From assembly GCA_002706605.1 (NCBI GenBank), contig PALT01000011.1, positions 1 through 64,000 on the forward strand: a DNA stretch of 64,000 nt, given 5' to 3'. Origin of the DNA: Rhodovulum sp. GTDB lineage: Bacteria > Pseudomonadota > Alphaproteobacteria > Rhodobacterales > Rhodobacteraceae. The position numbers and the translations under genes are program-made. The notes under the pieces were generated by a model. It searched no databases, was not told where the DNA came from, and saw only the letters and a program-made list of their open reading frames with translations. Within the stretch, counting starts at the first letter, position 1; each line of letters opens with the position of its first letter. This document shows, piece by piece, positions 57,304 to 64,000 of the stretch.

Positions 57304-57663
57304 TTAGAACTTCAGGCCGCCTTCACGCGCAGCGTCGGCCAGAGCCTTCACCTTGCCGTGAAAGAGGAAGCCACCACGGTCGAAGTAGCACTCTTCGACA
57401 CCGGCTTTCTTTGCGCGTTCTGCGATCGCTGCACCAACCTTGGCGGCAACTTCTGCGTTGTTCAGACCCGATCCAGCGATCGATTTTTCCAACGACGAAG
57501 CCGATGCCAGGGTGACGCCGTTTACGTCGTCGATAACCTGAACACTGATGTTCTTGTTGCTGCGGTGAACCGACAGGCGCAGTTTGCCAACGTTCGATTT
57601 CCGCAATTTGTTCCGAACGCGCAAGCGGCGTTTCAGAAACAGTGTGCGTTTGCTGTTTGCCAT
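57304..57663 (-). CDS. rplR: 50S ribosomal protein L18
   Basis: 119 residues, [13 protein letters not shown] at the start and [24 protein letters not shown] at the end, clear L18. It binds 5S rRNA. Confidence 0.98.
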   Translation of the reverse strand: MANSKRTLFLKRRLRVRNKLRKSNVGKLRLSVHRSNKNISVQVIDDVNGVTLASASSLEKSIAGSGLNNAEVAAKVGAAIAERAKKAGVEECYFDRGGFLFHGKVKALADAAREGGLKF

Positions 57664-57674
57664 TTTCGCGTTCC

Positions 57675-58208
57675 TTACTTCTTCTTGCCTTCCTTGCGGA
57701 AGATGAATTCACCCTTATAGCGGATCCCTTTGCCTTTGTACGGCTCGGGACGGCGCCACTCACGAATGTTCGCGGCAACCTGACCAACCAGCTGAGCGTC
57801 CTGACCTTCGATCACGACTTCAGTGGGTTTGGGTGCGGTTACGGTTACGCCGTTGGGCACTTCGAAGTTGACTTCGTGCGAGTAGCCCAGCGACAGCTTC
57901 AGAGTGTTGCCTTGCATCTGGGCGCGATAACCAACACCCTGAATTTCCAGCTCTTTCTTAAAGCCATCGGTCACGCCGGTTACCATGTTTTGAACCATGG
58001 TGCGCGACATGCCCCACTGCTGGCGAGCACGCTTGGAGCTGCCGCGGGGGGTGACGTTTACAGCGTTTTCTTCAACGGCGATGGTGACATCGTCAGTTGC
58101 GGTGAAGGTCTGAGCGCCTTTGGGGCCCTTAACTTCGACGGTCTGGCCGGACACGGATGCGGTGACACCCGAGGGCAGCTCGACCGGTTTTTTACCAATA
58201 CGAGACAT
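57675..58208 (-). CDS. rplF: 50S ribosomal protein L6
   Basis: 177 residues, [15 protein letters not shown] and the C-terminal signature [13 protein letters not shown]. Complete. Confidence 0.98.
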   Translation of the reverse strand: MSRIGKKPVELPSGVTASVSGQTVEVKGPKGAQTFTATDDVTIAVEENAVNVTPRGSSKRARQQWGMSRTMVQNMVTGVTDGFKKELEIQGVGYRAQMQGNTLKLSLGYSHEVNFEVPNGVTVTAPKPTEVVIEGQDAQLVGQVAANIREWRRPEPYKGKGIRYKGEFIFRKEGKKK

Positions 58209-58220
58209 TGCCTAACCTCC

Positions 58221-58619
58221 TTAGAAGACCGTGCAGAGCACTTCGCCGCCAACATTGGCCGAGCGTGCTGCTGCATCCGACATCACGCCCTTGGACGTGG
58301 AGACGATCGAAACACCCAGGCCCTGACGGACGGTCGGGATTTCGCTTACACCCATGTACACACGACGGCCCGGGGTCGAAACGCGCTTGAGTTCGCGAAT
58401 GACGGGGGTGCCTTCGTAGTACTTCAGGCTGATTTCCAGCTCCGGCTTGCCGGTTGCGGACGTTGCTGCTTCATAGCCGCGGATATAACCTTCGGCTTGC
58501 AGCACATCCAGAACCCATGCACGCAGCTTGGAGGCCGGGGTACGAACGGTGGACTTGCCACGCATCTGCGCGTTGCGGATGCGGGTCAGCATATCACCAA
58601 GAGGATCGTTCACAGACAT
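58221..58619 (-). CDS. rpsH: 30S ribosomal protein S8
   Basis: 132 residues, [21 protein letters not shown] and the C-terminal signature [20 protein letters not shown]. Complete. Confidence 0.98.
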   Translation of the reverse strand: MSVNDPLGDMLTRIRNAQMRGKSTVRTPASKLRAWVLDVLQAEGYIRGYEAATSATGKPELEISLKYYEGTPVIRELKRVSTPGRRVYMGVSEIPTVRQGLGVSIVSTSKGVMSDAAARSANVGGEVLCTVF

Positions 58620-58631
58620 GTTCTACCCTCC

Positions 58632-58937
58632 TTACCAGCTGGACTTAACCATACCGGGGATCTCGCCTTTGGAGCCGAGTTCCCGCAGCATGATACGCGA
58701 CACCTTCAGCTTACGGTAGTAAGCGTGCGGGCGGCCGGTCAGCTGACAGCGGTTATGAAGACGGGTTGCCGAAGAGTTGCGCGGCAGTTTCGCCAGTTTC
58801 AGGCGAGCCTTGAAACGCTCTTCCATGGGCAGGTCTTCGTTGTTCGCGATTTCTTTCAGCGCGGCGCGCTTGGTAGCGTACTTGTCTACCAGGGCCTGAC
58901 GCTTTTTCTCGCGTTCGATCATGGATTTTTTAGCCAT
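58632..58937 (-). CDS. rpsN: 30S ribosomal protein S14
   Basis: 101 residues of the long, zinc-free type: [20 protein letters not shown] and [29 protein letters not shown]. No CxxC zinc ribbon is present. Confidence 0.98.
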   Translation of the reverse strand: MAKKSMIEREKKRQALVDKYATKRAALKEIANNEDLPMEERFKARLKLAKLPRNSSATRLHNRCQLTGRPHAYYRKLKVSRIMLRELGSKGEIPGMVKSSW

Positions 58938-58957
58938 AGTCTAATGTCCTCCCGCGA

Positions 58958-59521
58958 TTAGCTGTTGAACGGCATGTTGAATGCCTTCAACAGTGCTTTC
59001 GCTTCCGCGTCGGTGTTCGCGGTGGTGGCAATTACAATGTCCATGCCCCAGACTTCGTCGACTTTGTCGTACTCGATCTCGGGGAAGACGATGTGCTCTT
59101 TCAGGCCCATGGCGTAGTTGCCACGGCCATCGAACGATTTCCCGGACACGCCGCGGAAGTCACGGATACGCGGCATAGCGACCGTGATCAGGCGATCAAG
59201 GAATTCGTACATACGGTCGCCACGCAGGGTGACCTTGGCACCCATCGGCATGTCTTCGCGAACGCGGAAACCAGCGATGGATTTTTTAGCACGGGTGACG
59301 ATGGCCTGTTGACCAGCGATGGCGGTGAGATCCTGTTGGGCCGATTTGGCTTTCTTGGAATCACGGACCGCTTCGGCACCACAACCGATGTTCAGCACGA
59401 TTTTCTCGAGCTTGGGGATCATCATGTCGTTTTTGTAGCCGAACTCTTCTTTCAGAGCGGCGCGGATCGACTCACGATACTGAGCCTTCAGGCGCGGGGT
59501 GTAGTTTGCAGTATCAAGCAT
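58958..59521 (-). CDS. rplE: 50S ribosomal protein L5
   Basis: 187 residues with [32 protein letters not shown]-like sequence and [19 protein letters not shown]. Its first base overlaps the rplX stop. Confidence 0.98.
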   Translation of the reverse strand: MLDTANYTPRLKAQYRESIRAALKEEFGYKNDMMIPKLEKIVLNIGCGAEAVRDSKKAKSAQQDLTAIAGQQAIVTRAKKSIAGFRVREDMPMGAKVTLRGDRMYEFLDRLITVAMPRIRDFRGVSGKSFDGRGNYAMGLKEHIVFPEIEYDKVDEVWGMDIVIATTANTDAEAKALLKAFNMPFNS

Positions 59522-59826
59522 TATACAGCCTCCCCGGTGGTTTTGGCGAAGCGCACTTTCTTGCCGTCTTCCTCGCGGAAGCCAACGCGCGTTGCTTTGC
59601 CATTGCTGTCGAGCAGAGCCAGGTTGCTCAGGTCGATCGGCATCGCGGTAGGAACGCGGCCGCCCTGGCTGGTCTGCGATTGGCGCACGTGACGGATCGC
59701 GACGTTTACACCTTCAACCACTGCTTTGCCTTTGGCGGGCAGGACTTGGGTGATTTCGCCTTGCTTGCCTTTGTCCTTGCCAGCAAGAACAACGACCTTG
59801 TCACCTTTTTTCAACTTAGCAGCCAT
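59521..59826 (-). CDS. rplX: 50S ribosomal protein L24
   Basis: 101 residues from the ATG at 59826 ([24 protein letters not shown]), KOW motif clear. A longer in-frame start at 59847 lies inside rplN. Confidence 0.98.
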   Translation of the reverse strand: MAAKLKKGDKVVVLAGKDKGKQGEITQVLPAKGKAVVEGVNVAIRHVRQSQTSQGGRVPTAMPIDLSNLALLDSNGKATRVGFREEDGKKVRFAKTTGEAV

Positions 59827-59827
59827 C

Positions 59828-60196
59828 TTACAGCACCTCCGGCGCAAGCGAGATGATCTTCATGAAGTTCTTGGCGCGCAGTTCACGAACAACCGGGCCA
59901 AAGATACGGGTACCGACCGGCTCGTTGTTGTTGTTCAGGATAACTGCTGCGTTGCGATCGAAACGGATCGCGGTGCCGTCTTCACGGCGAACTTCTTTGG
60001 CGGTACGCACAACGACGGCCTTACGGACGTCGCCTTTTTTAACGCGACCACGCGGGATGGCTTCCTTAACCGATACGACGATGATGTCGCCGACCGATGC
60101 GTATTTACGCTTGGAACCACCCAGAACCTTGATGCACTGAACTCGGCGTGCGCCAGAGTTATCAGCAACATCCAGATTTGTTTGCATCTGGATCAT
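59828..60196 (-). CDS. rplN: 50S ribosomal protein L14
   Basis: 122 residues, [24 protein letters not shown] and the C-terminal [19 protein letters not shown]. Complete. Confidence 0.98.
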   Translation of the reverse strand: MIQMQTNLDVADNSGARRVQCIKVLGGSKRKYASVGDIIVVSVKEAIPRGRVKKGDVRKAVVVRTAKEVRREDGTAIRFDRNAAVILNNNNEPVGTRIFGPVVRELRAKNFMKIISLAPEVL

Positions 60197-60262
60197 GTGG
60201 TTTCTCCCGACCTTTGGGGATCAATTCCCCCAGGGTTTCGATTGAACTGGACCGAAGCCGCC

Positions 60263-60493
60263 TTAGTTGGCGACAACTTCCCAGCGTTTGGTTTTCGAAA
60301 TCGGTGCACATTCCTGAATGCGGACGGTGTCACCAACTTTGAAAGTATTCAGCGGATCGTGAGCCCGGTATTTTTTGGACTTACGGATGGTTTTTTTCAA
60401 AACCGGGTGTGTGAAACGACGTTCAACCGAAACGGTTACGGTTTGTTCGTTCTGGTCGCTCGTCACGACACCTTGCAGAATGCGTTTAGGCAT
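60263..60493 (-). CDS. rpsQ: 30S ribosomal protein S17
   Basis: 76 residues, [21 protein letters not shown] and [20 protein letters not shown]. Complete. Confidence 0.98.
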   Translation of the reverse strand: MPKRILQGVVTSDQNEQTVTVSVERRFTHPVLKKTIRKSKKYRAHDPLNTFKVGDTVRIQECAPISKTKRWEVVAN

Positions 60494-60507
60494 AGTCCGG
60501 GCTCCTC

Positions 60508-60708
60508 TTAGTTAGCCGCTTCGGCAGCTTTTTCATTGAGAATGGTCATCACACGAGCAACGTCACGACGGACGTTACGCATACGTGCGGTGTTCTCAAT
60601 AGCGCCGGTTGCCTGTTGGAAGCGCAGGTTGAATGCTTCCTTTTTCAGGTTGGCCAGATCCTCGCGGAGCTGTTCCGGGGTCTTGCCACGGAGTTCTTGG
60701 GCGTTCAT
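60508..60708 (-). CDS. rpmC: 50S ribosomal protein L29
   Basis: 66 residues from the ATG at 60708 ([18 protein letters not shown]), clear L29. Its usual upstream neighbour rplP lies about 1.8 kb away beyond two unrelated genes. Here it leads its own module with a promoter at 60829-60857. Confidence 0.98.
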   Translation of the reverse strand: MNAQELRGKTPEQLREDLANLKKEAFNLRFQQATGAIENTARMRNVRRDVARVMTILNEKAAEAAN

Positions 60709-60792
60709 AGCCTTGTCCTTTTTCCTATCACCAGAGGGCGCTGCGTCGTTGGTTGCAGGTAACCCTGTGCCTGGTGGGCGAATGTCAAAACA

Positions 60793-60819
60793 CACGAATC
60801 CCGTCGCCGGGAATCCGTG
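60793..60819 (-). other. Hairpin in the rpmC leader
   Basis: Imperfect inverted repeat CACGAATCCC / GGGAATCCGTG (8 of 10 pairs) in the predicted 5' untranslated region of the rpmC module, about 85-110 bp before the start codon. It could be a ribosomal-protein autoregulatory structure; the support is only the pairing. Confidence 0.3.
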
Positions 60820-60828
60820 AGATGCGTC

Positions 60829-60857
60829 CCTATAAGTGAGTCCCCCCAACGGGGCAA
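60829..60857 (-). promoter_or_regulatory. Promoter for the rpmC-to-rpmD ribosomal module
   Basis: On the minus strand, TTGCCC (60852-60857), a 17-bp spacer containing GGGGGG, and TATAGG (60829-60834). It lies 121 bp upstream of rpmC and divergent from the TIGR02466 gene. Same design as the rplO promoter (TTGCAC-N17-TATACG, G6 in the spacer). Confidence 0.7.
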
Positions 60858-60955
60858 GGGAAAGATCGGGAAAACCCCAATATTTCTTGGTTTTCCTAGG
60901 GGCGCGGTGTTTTCACCACTCGCCACACCGATTGCCCGAGTTTATGACAGGTTTC

Positions 60956-61576
60956 ATGTCTGAAATCGAATCCCTCTTTGTGACCCGTCTCTATCGCGCG
61001 CGCCTGTCCGAGTTCGGTCCGGCCATCAGCGAAGAAGAACTGCACGATTCCTGTTATGCCATCGCCGAGGATGACGAGGCCGGTCAGGAGTGGTGCGAAA
61101 ACAACGCCTATCCGGGCTATACGTCCTATGCGTCCCTGACGGACCTGCCGTGGCGGTTCCCGATCTTTAAGGATGTCGTGGACGCGCTGGATCAGCACGT
61201 TCAGGCCTTTGCCAAGGATCTGGAATTCGATCTGGACGGGCGCGATCTGGTGCTTGAGGACATCTGGATCAACGTCCTGCCCGAAGGCGGCTATCACTCG
61301 GCCCATATCCACCCGCATTCGGTGATTTCCGGCACAACCTATGTGTCCATGCCTGCGGGCGCCTCGGCCCTGCGCCTTGAGGACCCGCGCCACGCGATGA
61401 TGATGGCCGCCCCGCCCCGCGCCAAAGAAGCCCGCCGTGAGCTGCAACAGTTCATCTATCTCAAACCCGAGATCGGGGATGTGATGCTCTGGGAAAGCTG
61501 GCTGCGCCATGAGGTGGTCATGAACCAGAGCGAATACGACCGCGTCTCGGTCAGCTTTAACTACAAATGGGACTGA
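60956..61576 (+). CDS. TIGR02466-family putative 2-oxoglutarate/Fe(II) oxygenase-like protein
   Basis: 206 residues from the ATG at 60956, with AGG at 5 bp; an ATG four codons earlier is possible. The family motifs are YHSAHIHPHSVISGTTYVSMP with an H-x-H pair, RLEDPRH, GDVMLWESWLRHEVV with the distal His, and RVSVSFNYKW with the Arg. These match the double-stranded beta-helix iron site. Substrate unknown. It stands alone on the plus strand between the divided ribosomal modules, convergent with the sodium channel gene, and has its own terminator. Confidence 0.85.
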   Translation: MSEIESLFVTRLYRARLSEFGPAISEEELHDSCYAIAEDDEAGQEWCENNAYPGYTSYASLTDLPWRFPIFKDVVDALDQHVQAFAKDLEFDLDGRDLVLEDIWINVLPEGGYHSAHIHPHSVISGTTYVSMPAGASALRLEDPRHAMMMAAPPRAKEARRELQQFIYLKPEIGDVMLWESWLRHEVVMNQSEYDRVSVSFNYKWD

Positions 61577-61581
61577 TTAAG

Positions 61582-61606
61582 GGGTGGCGATTTCGCCGCC
61601 CTTTTT
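61582..61606 (+). terminator. Terminator after the TIGR02466 gene
   Basis: Eight-pair hairpin GGGTGGCG-ATTT-CGCCGCCC (one G-T pair) followed by TTTTT, 5 bp after the stop codon. Confidence 0.85.
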
Positions 61607-61631
61607 CGTCGCCCTTTTTCGTCTCCGGCCC

Positions 61632-62405
61632 CTACTGCTTGCCTTGGGCGATCAGGGCGTCCTCAATCCGTTTCAGACGGTCCATGACCTCTTCGCGGTA
61701 GCTGTCCGTGGCGGCGTGCTCTTCCTCGGTGTGGGCGTCCTGCATCGTGTTGACGATCAGACCGACCACAAGGTTCACCACCGCAAAGGCCGTGATCAGG
61801 ATGAAGGGCACAAAGAACAGCCACGCCATGGGATGCACCTCCATCACGGGGCGCACGATCCCCATGGACCAGCTTTCCAGCGTCATCACCTGAAATAGCG
61901 TGTAGAGAGAACCGCCCAGCGTGCCGAACCAATCGGGGAAGGTATCACCGTAGAGCTTGGTCGCGATCACGGCACCGATGTAAAAGATGATGCCGGTCAA
62001 CAGGAACACCGACGCCATGCCCGGCAGGGCCATGATAAACGCCTCAACAACGCGGCGCAGGGACGGCACAACGGACACCACGCGCAACAGGCGCAAAATC
62101 CGTAGCGCCCGCAGAACCGACAGACCCGCACCTACCGGCGAGAGGGAAATCCCCACAATCGCGAAATCAAACAGGTTCCAGCCATCCCGAAAGAACCGCG
62201 GCCCCTGCGCGATCAGTTTGGCCCCCAGTTCGATCACAAAGATCGTCAGGCACAACATATCAAGCGCAACAATCACCCCGCCTGCCGTTGCCATCACACG
62301 ATCCGAGGTCTCAAGCCCCAAGATCACCGCGTTAAACAGGATCACCCCCATGATGAAGTGACGTGTGATCGGCTTGGCCAGAATGTTGGTTAAAGTTGCG
62401 CGCAT
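61632..62405 (-). CDS. NavBac-type voltage-gated sodium channel
   Basis: 257 residues from the ATG at 62405, six membrane helices. The S4 voltage sensor shows Arg at every third place (R99, R102, R105, R108). The pore selectivity filter reads TLESWSM (175-181), the same as in the structurally known NavAb channel. The C-terminal stretch (EEVMDRLKRIEDALIAQ) is a predicted coiled coil for tetramer assembly. It passes Na+ across the inner membrane on depolarisation. It sits between rplP and rpmC and follows a ribosomal terminator, so it is not simply a member of the S10 operon. Confidence 0.93.
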   Translation of the reverse strand: MRATLTNILAKPITRHFIMGVILFNAVILGLETSDRVMATAGGVIVALDMLCLTIFVIELGAKLIAQGPRFFRDGWNLFDFAIVGISLSPVGAGLSVLRALRILRLLRVVSVVPSLRRVVEAFIMALPGMASVFLLTGIIFYIGAVIATKLYGDTFPDWFGTLGGSLYTLFQVMTLESWSMGIVRPVMEVHPMAWLFFVPFILITAFAVVNLVVGLIVNTMQDAHTEEEHAATDSYREEVMDRLKRIEDALIAQGKQ

Positions 62406-62482
62406 TGGTCCCTCATGTTTCCGCCCCGATATGGCCCGTACCCCCACGTGGTTTCAAGGGGACGTGAGGGCGCAGAAACGCA

Positions 62483-62511
62483 AAAGGCCCCCACCAATGG
62501 CAGGGGCCTTT
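62483..62511 (-). terminator. Terminator after rplP
   Basis: Inverted repeat AAAGGCCCC / GGGGCCTTT (9-bp arms), 23 bp after the rplP stop, with TTTT behind it on the minus strand. It ends the rplV-rpsC-rplP module. Confidence 0.8.
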
Positions 62512-62533
62512 CGTATTCACGTGAAAACCGGAC

Positions 62534-62947
62534 TTACCAGTCTTCGCGGACCACAACGCGGGTTTTGACCGGCAGCTTCATCGCGGCAAGGCGCAGGGCC
62601 TCACGTGCGATCGCTTCGGAGACACCGTCGATTTCGAACATGATGCGGCCGGGTTTAACCTTGGCTGCCCAGTAATCAACGGAACCTTTACCTTTACCCA
62701 TACGAACTTCGGTCGGTTTCGAGGAAACAGCGACGTCCGGGAAGATACGGATCCATACGCGGCCTTGACGCTTCATGTGACGCGTCATGGCACGACGAGC
62801 AGCCTCAATCTGACGCGCAGTGATACGCTCAGGCTGGGTTGCTTTCAGACCGTAGGTCCCAAAGTTCAGGTCCGAACCGCCTTTTGCCTGACCGTGGATA
62901 CGGCCTTTGTGCATCTTGCGGAATTTTGTACGCTTCGGCTGTAGCAT
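62534..62947 (-). CDS. rplP: 50S ribosomal protein L16
   Basis: 137 residues, [19 protein letters not shown] and the C-terminal [16 protein letters not shown]-like sequence. Complete; followed by a terminator rather than by rpmC. Confidence 0.98.
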   Translation of the reverse strand: MLQPKRTKFRKMHKGRIHGQAKGGSDLNFGTYGLKATQPERITARQIEAARRAMTRHMKRQGRVWIRIFPDVAVSSKPTEVRMGKGKGSVDYWAAKVKPGRIMFEIDGVSEAIAREALRLAAMKLPVKTRVVVREDW

Positions 62948-62958
62948 TACTTAACTCC

Positions 62959-63666
62959 TTAGCGGCGGCCGCCAGCACCACGGGGTGCGGGACCTTCTTG
63001 CAATGCGGCCTGACGACGGTCACGCGCCTGCGGATCATGTTCCATGATCTCGCCTTTGAAGATCCACACCTTGATACCGATGATACCATAGGGGGTGGAG
63101 GCTTCGGCGTGTGCATAGTCGATGTCAGCACGCAGGGTGTGCAACGGAACGCGACCTTCGCGGTACCATTCGGTACGTGCGATTTCGGCACCGCCCAGAC
63201 GACCGGCAACGTTTACACGAATGCCCAGTGCGCCCATACGCATTGCGTTTTGAACCGAACGCTTCATCGCGCGACGGAAGGACACACGGCGTTCCAGCTG
63301 CTGAGCGATCGACTCGGCGACCAGCTGAGCGTCCAGCTCGGGCTTGCGCACTTCGACGATGTTCAGGTGCAGTTCGCTGTCCGTCATTGCCGACAGTTTG
63401 CGACGCAGGGTTTCGATATCGGCGCCTTTTTTGCCGATGATCACACCCGGACGTGCAGTGTGGATCGTAACGCGGCACTTTTTGTGCGGACGTTCGATGA
63501 TCACACGGGCCACGCCGGCCTGCTTGCATTCTTCTTTGATGAACTCACGGATCTTGATGTCTTCCAACAGAAGATCACCAAAGTCCTTGGTATCTGCGTA
63601 CCAACGGCTGTCCCAGGTGCGGTTGACCTGCAGGCGCATGCCGATCGGATTGACCTTATGACCCAT
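62959..63666 (-). CDS. rpsC: 30S ribosomal protein S3
   Basis: 235 residues, [20 protein letters not shown], a KH domain with [17 protein letters not shown], and the C-terminal [12 protein letters not shown]. The tail PRGAGGRR is Gly/Arg-rich. The first base overlaps the rplV stop. Confidence 0.98.
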   Translation of the reverse strand: MGHKVNPIGMRLQVNRTWDSRWYADTKDFGDLLLEDIKIREFIKEECKQAGVARVIIERPHKKCRVTIHTARPGVIIGKKGADIETLRRKLSAMTDSELHLNIVEVRKPELDAQLVAESIAQQLERRVSFRRAMKRSVQNAMRMGALGIRVNVAGRLGGAEIARTEWYREGRVPLHTLRADIDYAHAEASTPYGIIGIKVWIFKGEIMEHDPQARDRRQAALQEGPAPRGAGGRR

Positions 63667-64000
63667 TACGCTTGCTCCTCAACTTGACGCACCTTGATGG
63701 TCAGTTCCGAGAACGGCTTGACGATCTTGCCGAACCGGCCACGTGCACGCGGGCGACCGCGCTTCATGGTCAGGTTCTTGCCGACATATGCTTCGGCAAC
63801 GATCAGCTCGTCCACATCCAGGTTGTGGTTGTTCTCGGCGTTCGCGATTGCGGACTGAAGGCATTTCTTCACGTCCACTGCGATCCGCTTTTTGCTAAAG
63901 GTCAGGTCGGCCAGAGCCTTCTCGACCTTTTTGCCGCGGATCATCGCAGCCACCAGGTTCAGCTTTTGCGGCGAAGTGCGAAGCATGCGGGCTTTGGCCA
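63666..64000 (-). CDS. rplV: 50S ribosomal protein L22 (5' end beyond window)
   Basis: Open to the right window edge. Reading into base 64000 gives [21 protein letters not shown], so the ATG at 63986 is internal and about 15-20 N-terminal residues lie outside. The C-terminal signature [14 protein letters not shown] is intact. Confidence 0.96.
   Translation of the reverse strand, partial: AKARMLRTSPQKLNLVAAMIRGKKVEKALADLTFSKKRIAVDVKKCLQSAIANAENNHNLDVDELIVAEAYVGKNLTMKRGRPRARGRFGKIVKPFSELTIKVRQVEEQA

Overview
The window is a chromosomal stretch of a high-GC alphaproteobacterium, most likely a Rhodobacteraceae/Roseobacter-group organism. The evidence is a Rhizobium/Rhodobacter-type glycerol ABC transporter operon (glpSTPQUV), a Bzt-type amino acid transporter, an ATP12-family chaperone, a NavBac sodium channel, a 193-residue adenylate kinase and the general gene order. 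Assignments are by recognition of motifs and protein sequence; no database search was run.

Layout. 1-323: 5' part of a photolyase/cryptochrome gene cut by the window edge. 379-12693: glycerol uptake and catabolism (glpD, glpS, glpT, glpP, glpQ, glpU, glpV, glpK on the minus strand, followed by fbp and an iron-type alcohol dehydrogenase) with a divergent DeoR-type glpR and a repeat-containing control region. 12697-19130: the most unusual locus. It holds a DUF6134 secreted protein, a QseB/PmrA-like response regulator, a sensor kinase, a thermostable-hemolysin-family protein, an AMP-ligase, a short-chain dehydrogenase and a TauD-like oxygenase. It falls into three transcription units, each preceded 45-52 bp upstream of its start codon by a CTTAC-N6-CTTAC direct repeat (+ strand notation). 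Two unannotated small membrane ORFs lie just upstream (19360-19759). 19915-22167: a BASS-family transporter, an AraC-type regulator and tRNA-Arg(ACG). 22275-25842: a sensor kinase, a disulfide oxidoreductase and a TVP38-type membrane protein.

26048-34790 is the rpmH-rnpA-yidD-ttcA-EAL-yidC-MOSC-engB-argB-ferredoxin-sixA plus-strand block. 34839-39325 is the bztABCD amino acid transporter. 39535-45093 is a tightly overlapping unit degP-rarA-crcB-rluC-type-HAD-ATP12.

45218-64000 carries the ribosomal protein superoperon (S10, spc and alpha clusters), broken in two places. Between rplP and rpmC sit a NavBac channel and a convergent TIGR02466 oxygenase-like gene. Between rpmD and rplO sits a 6-kb urate-catabolism island (uraD, a tripartite tricarboxylate-type transporter, a BMP-like protein, uraH and a divergent LysR regulator). 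At both breaks the upstream ribosomal module ends in a terminator-like hairpin, and the downstream module begins with its own TTGCMC-N17-TATANG promoter, so the breaks look transcriptionally settled.

Best candidate for an undescribed system: the two-component-controlled hemolysin/ligase/SDR/TauD locus with its three matching operator-like repeats. It looks like a regulated small-molecule (possibly signal or acyl-derived metabolite) pathway. The product is unknown.
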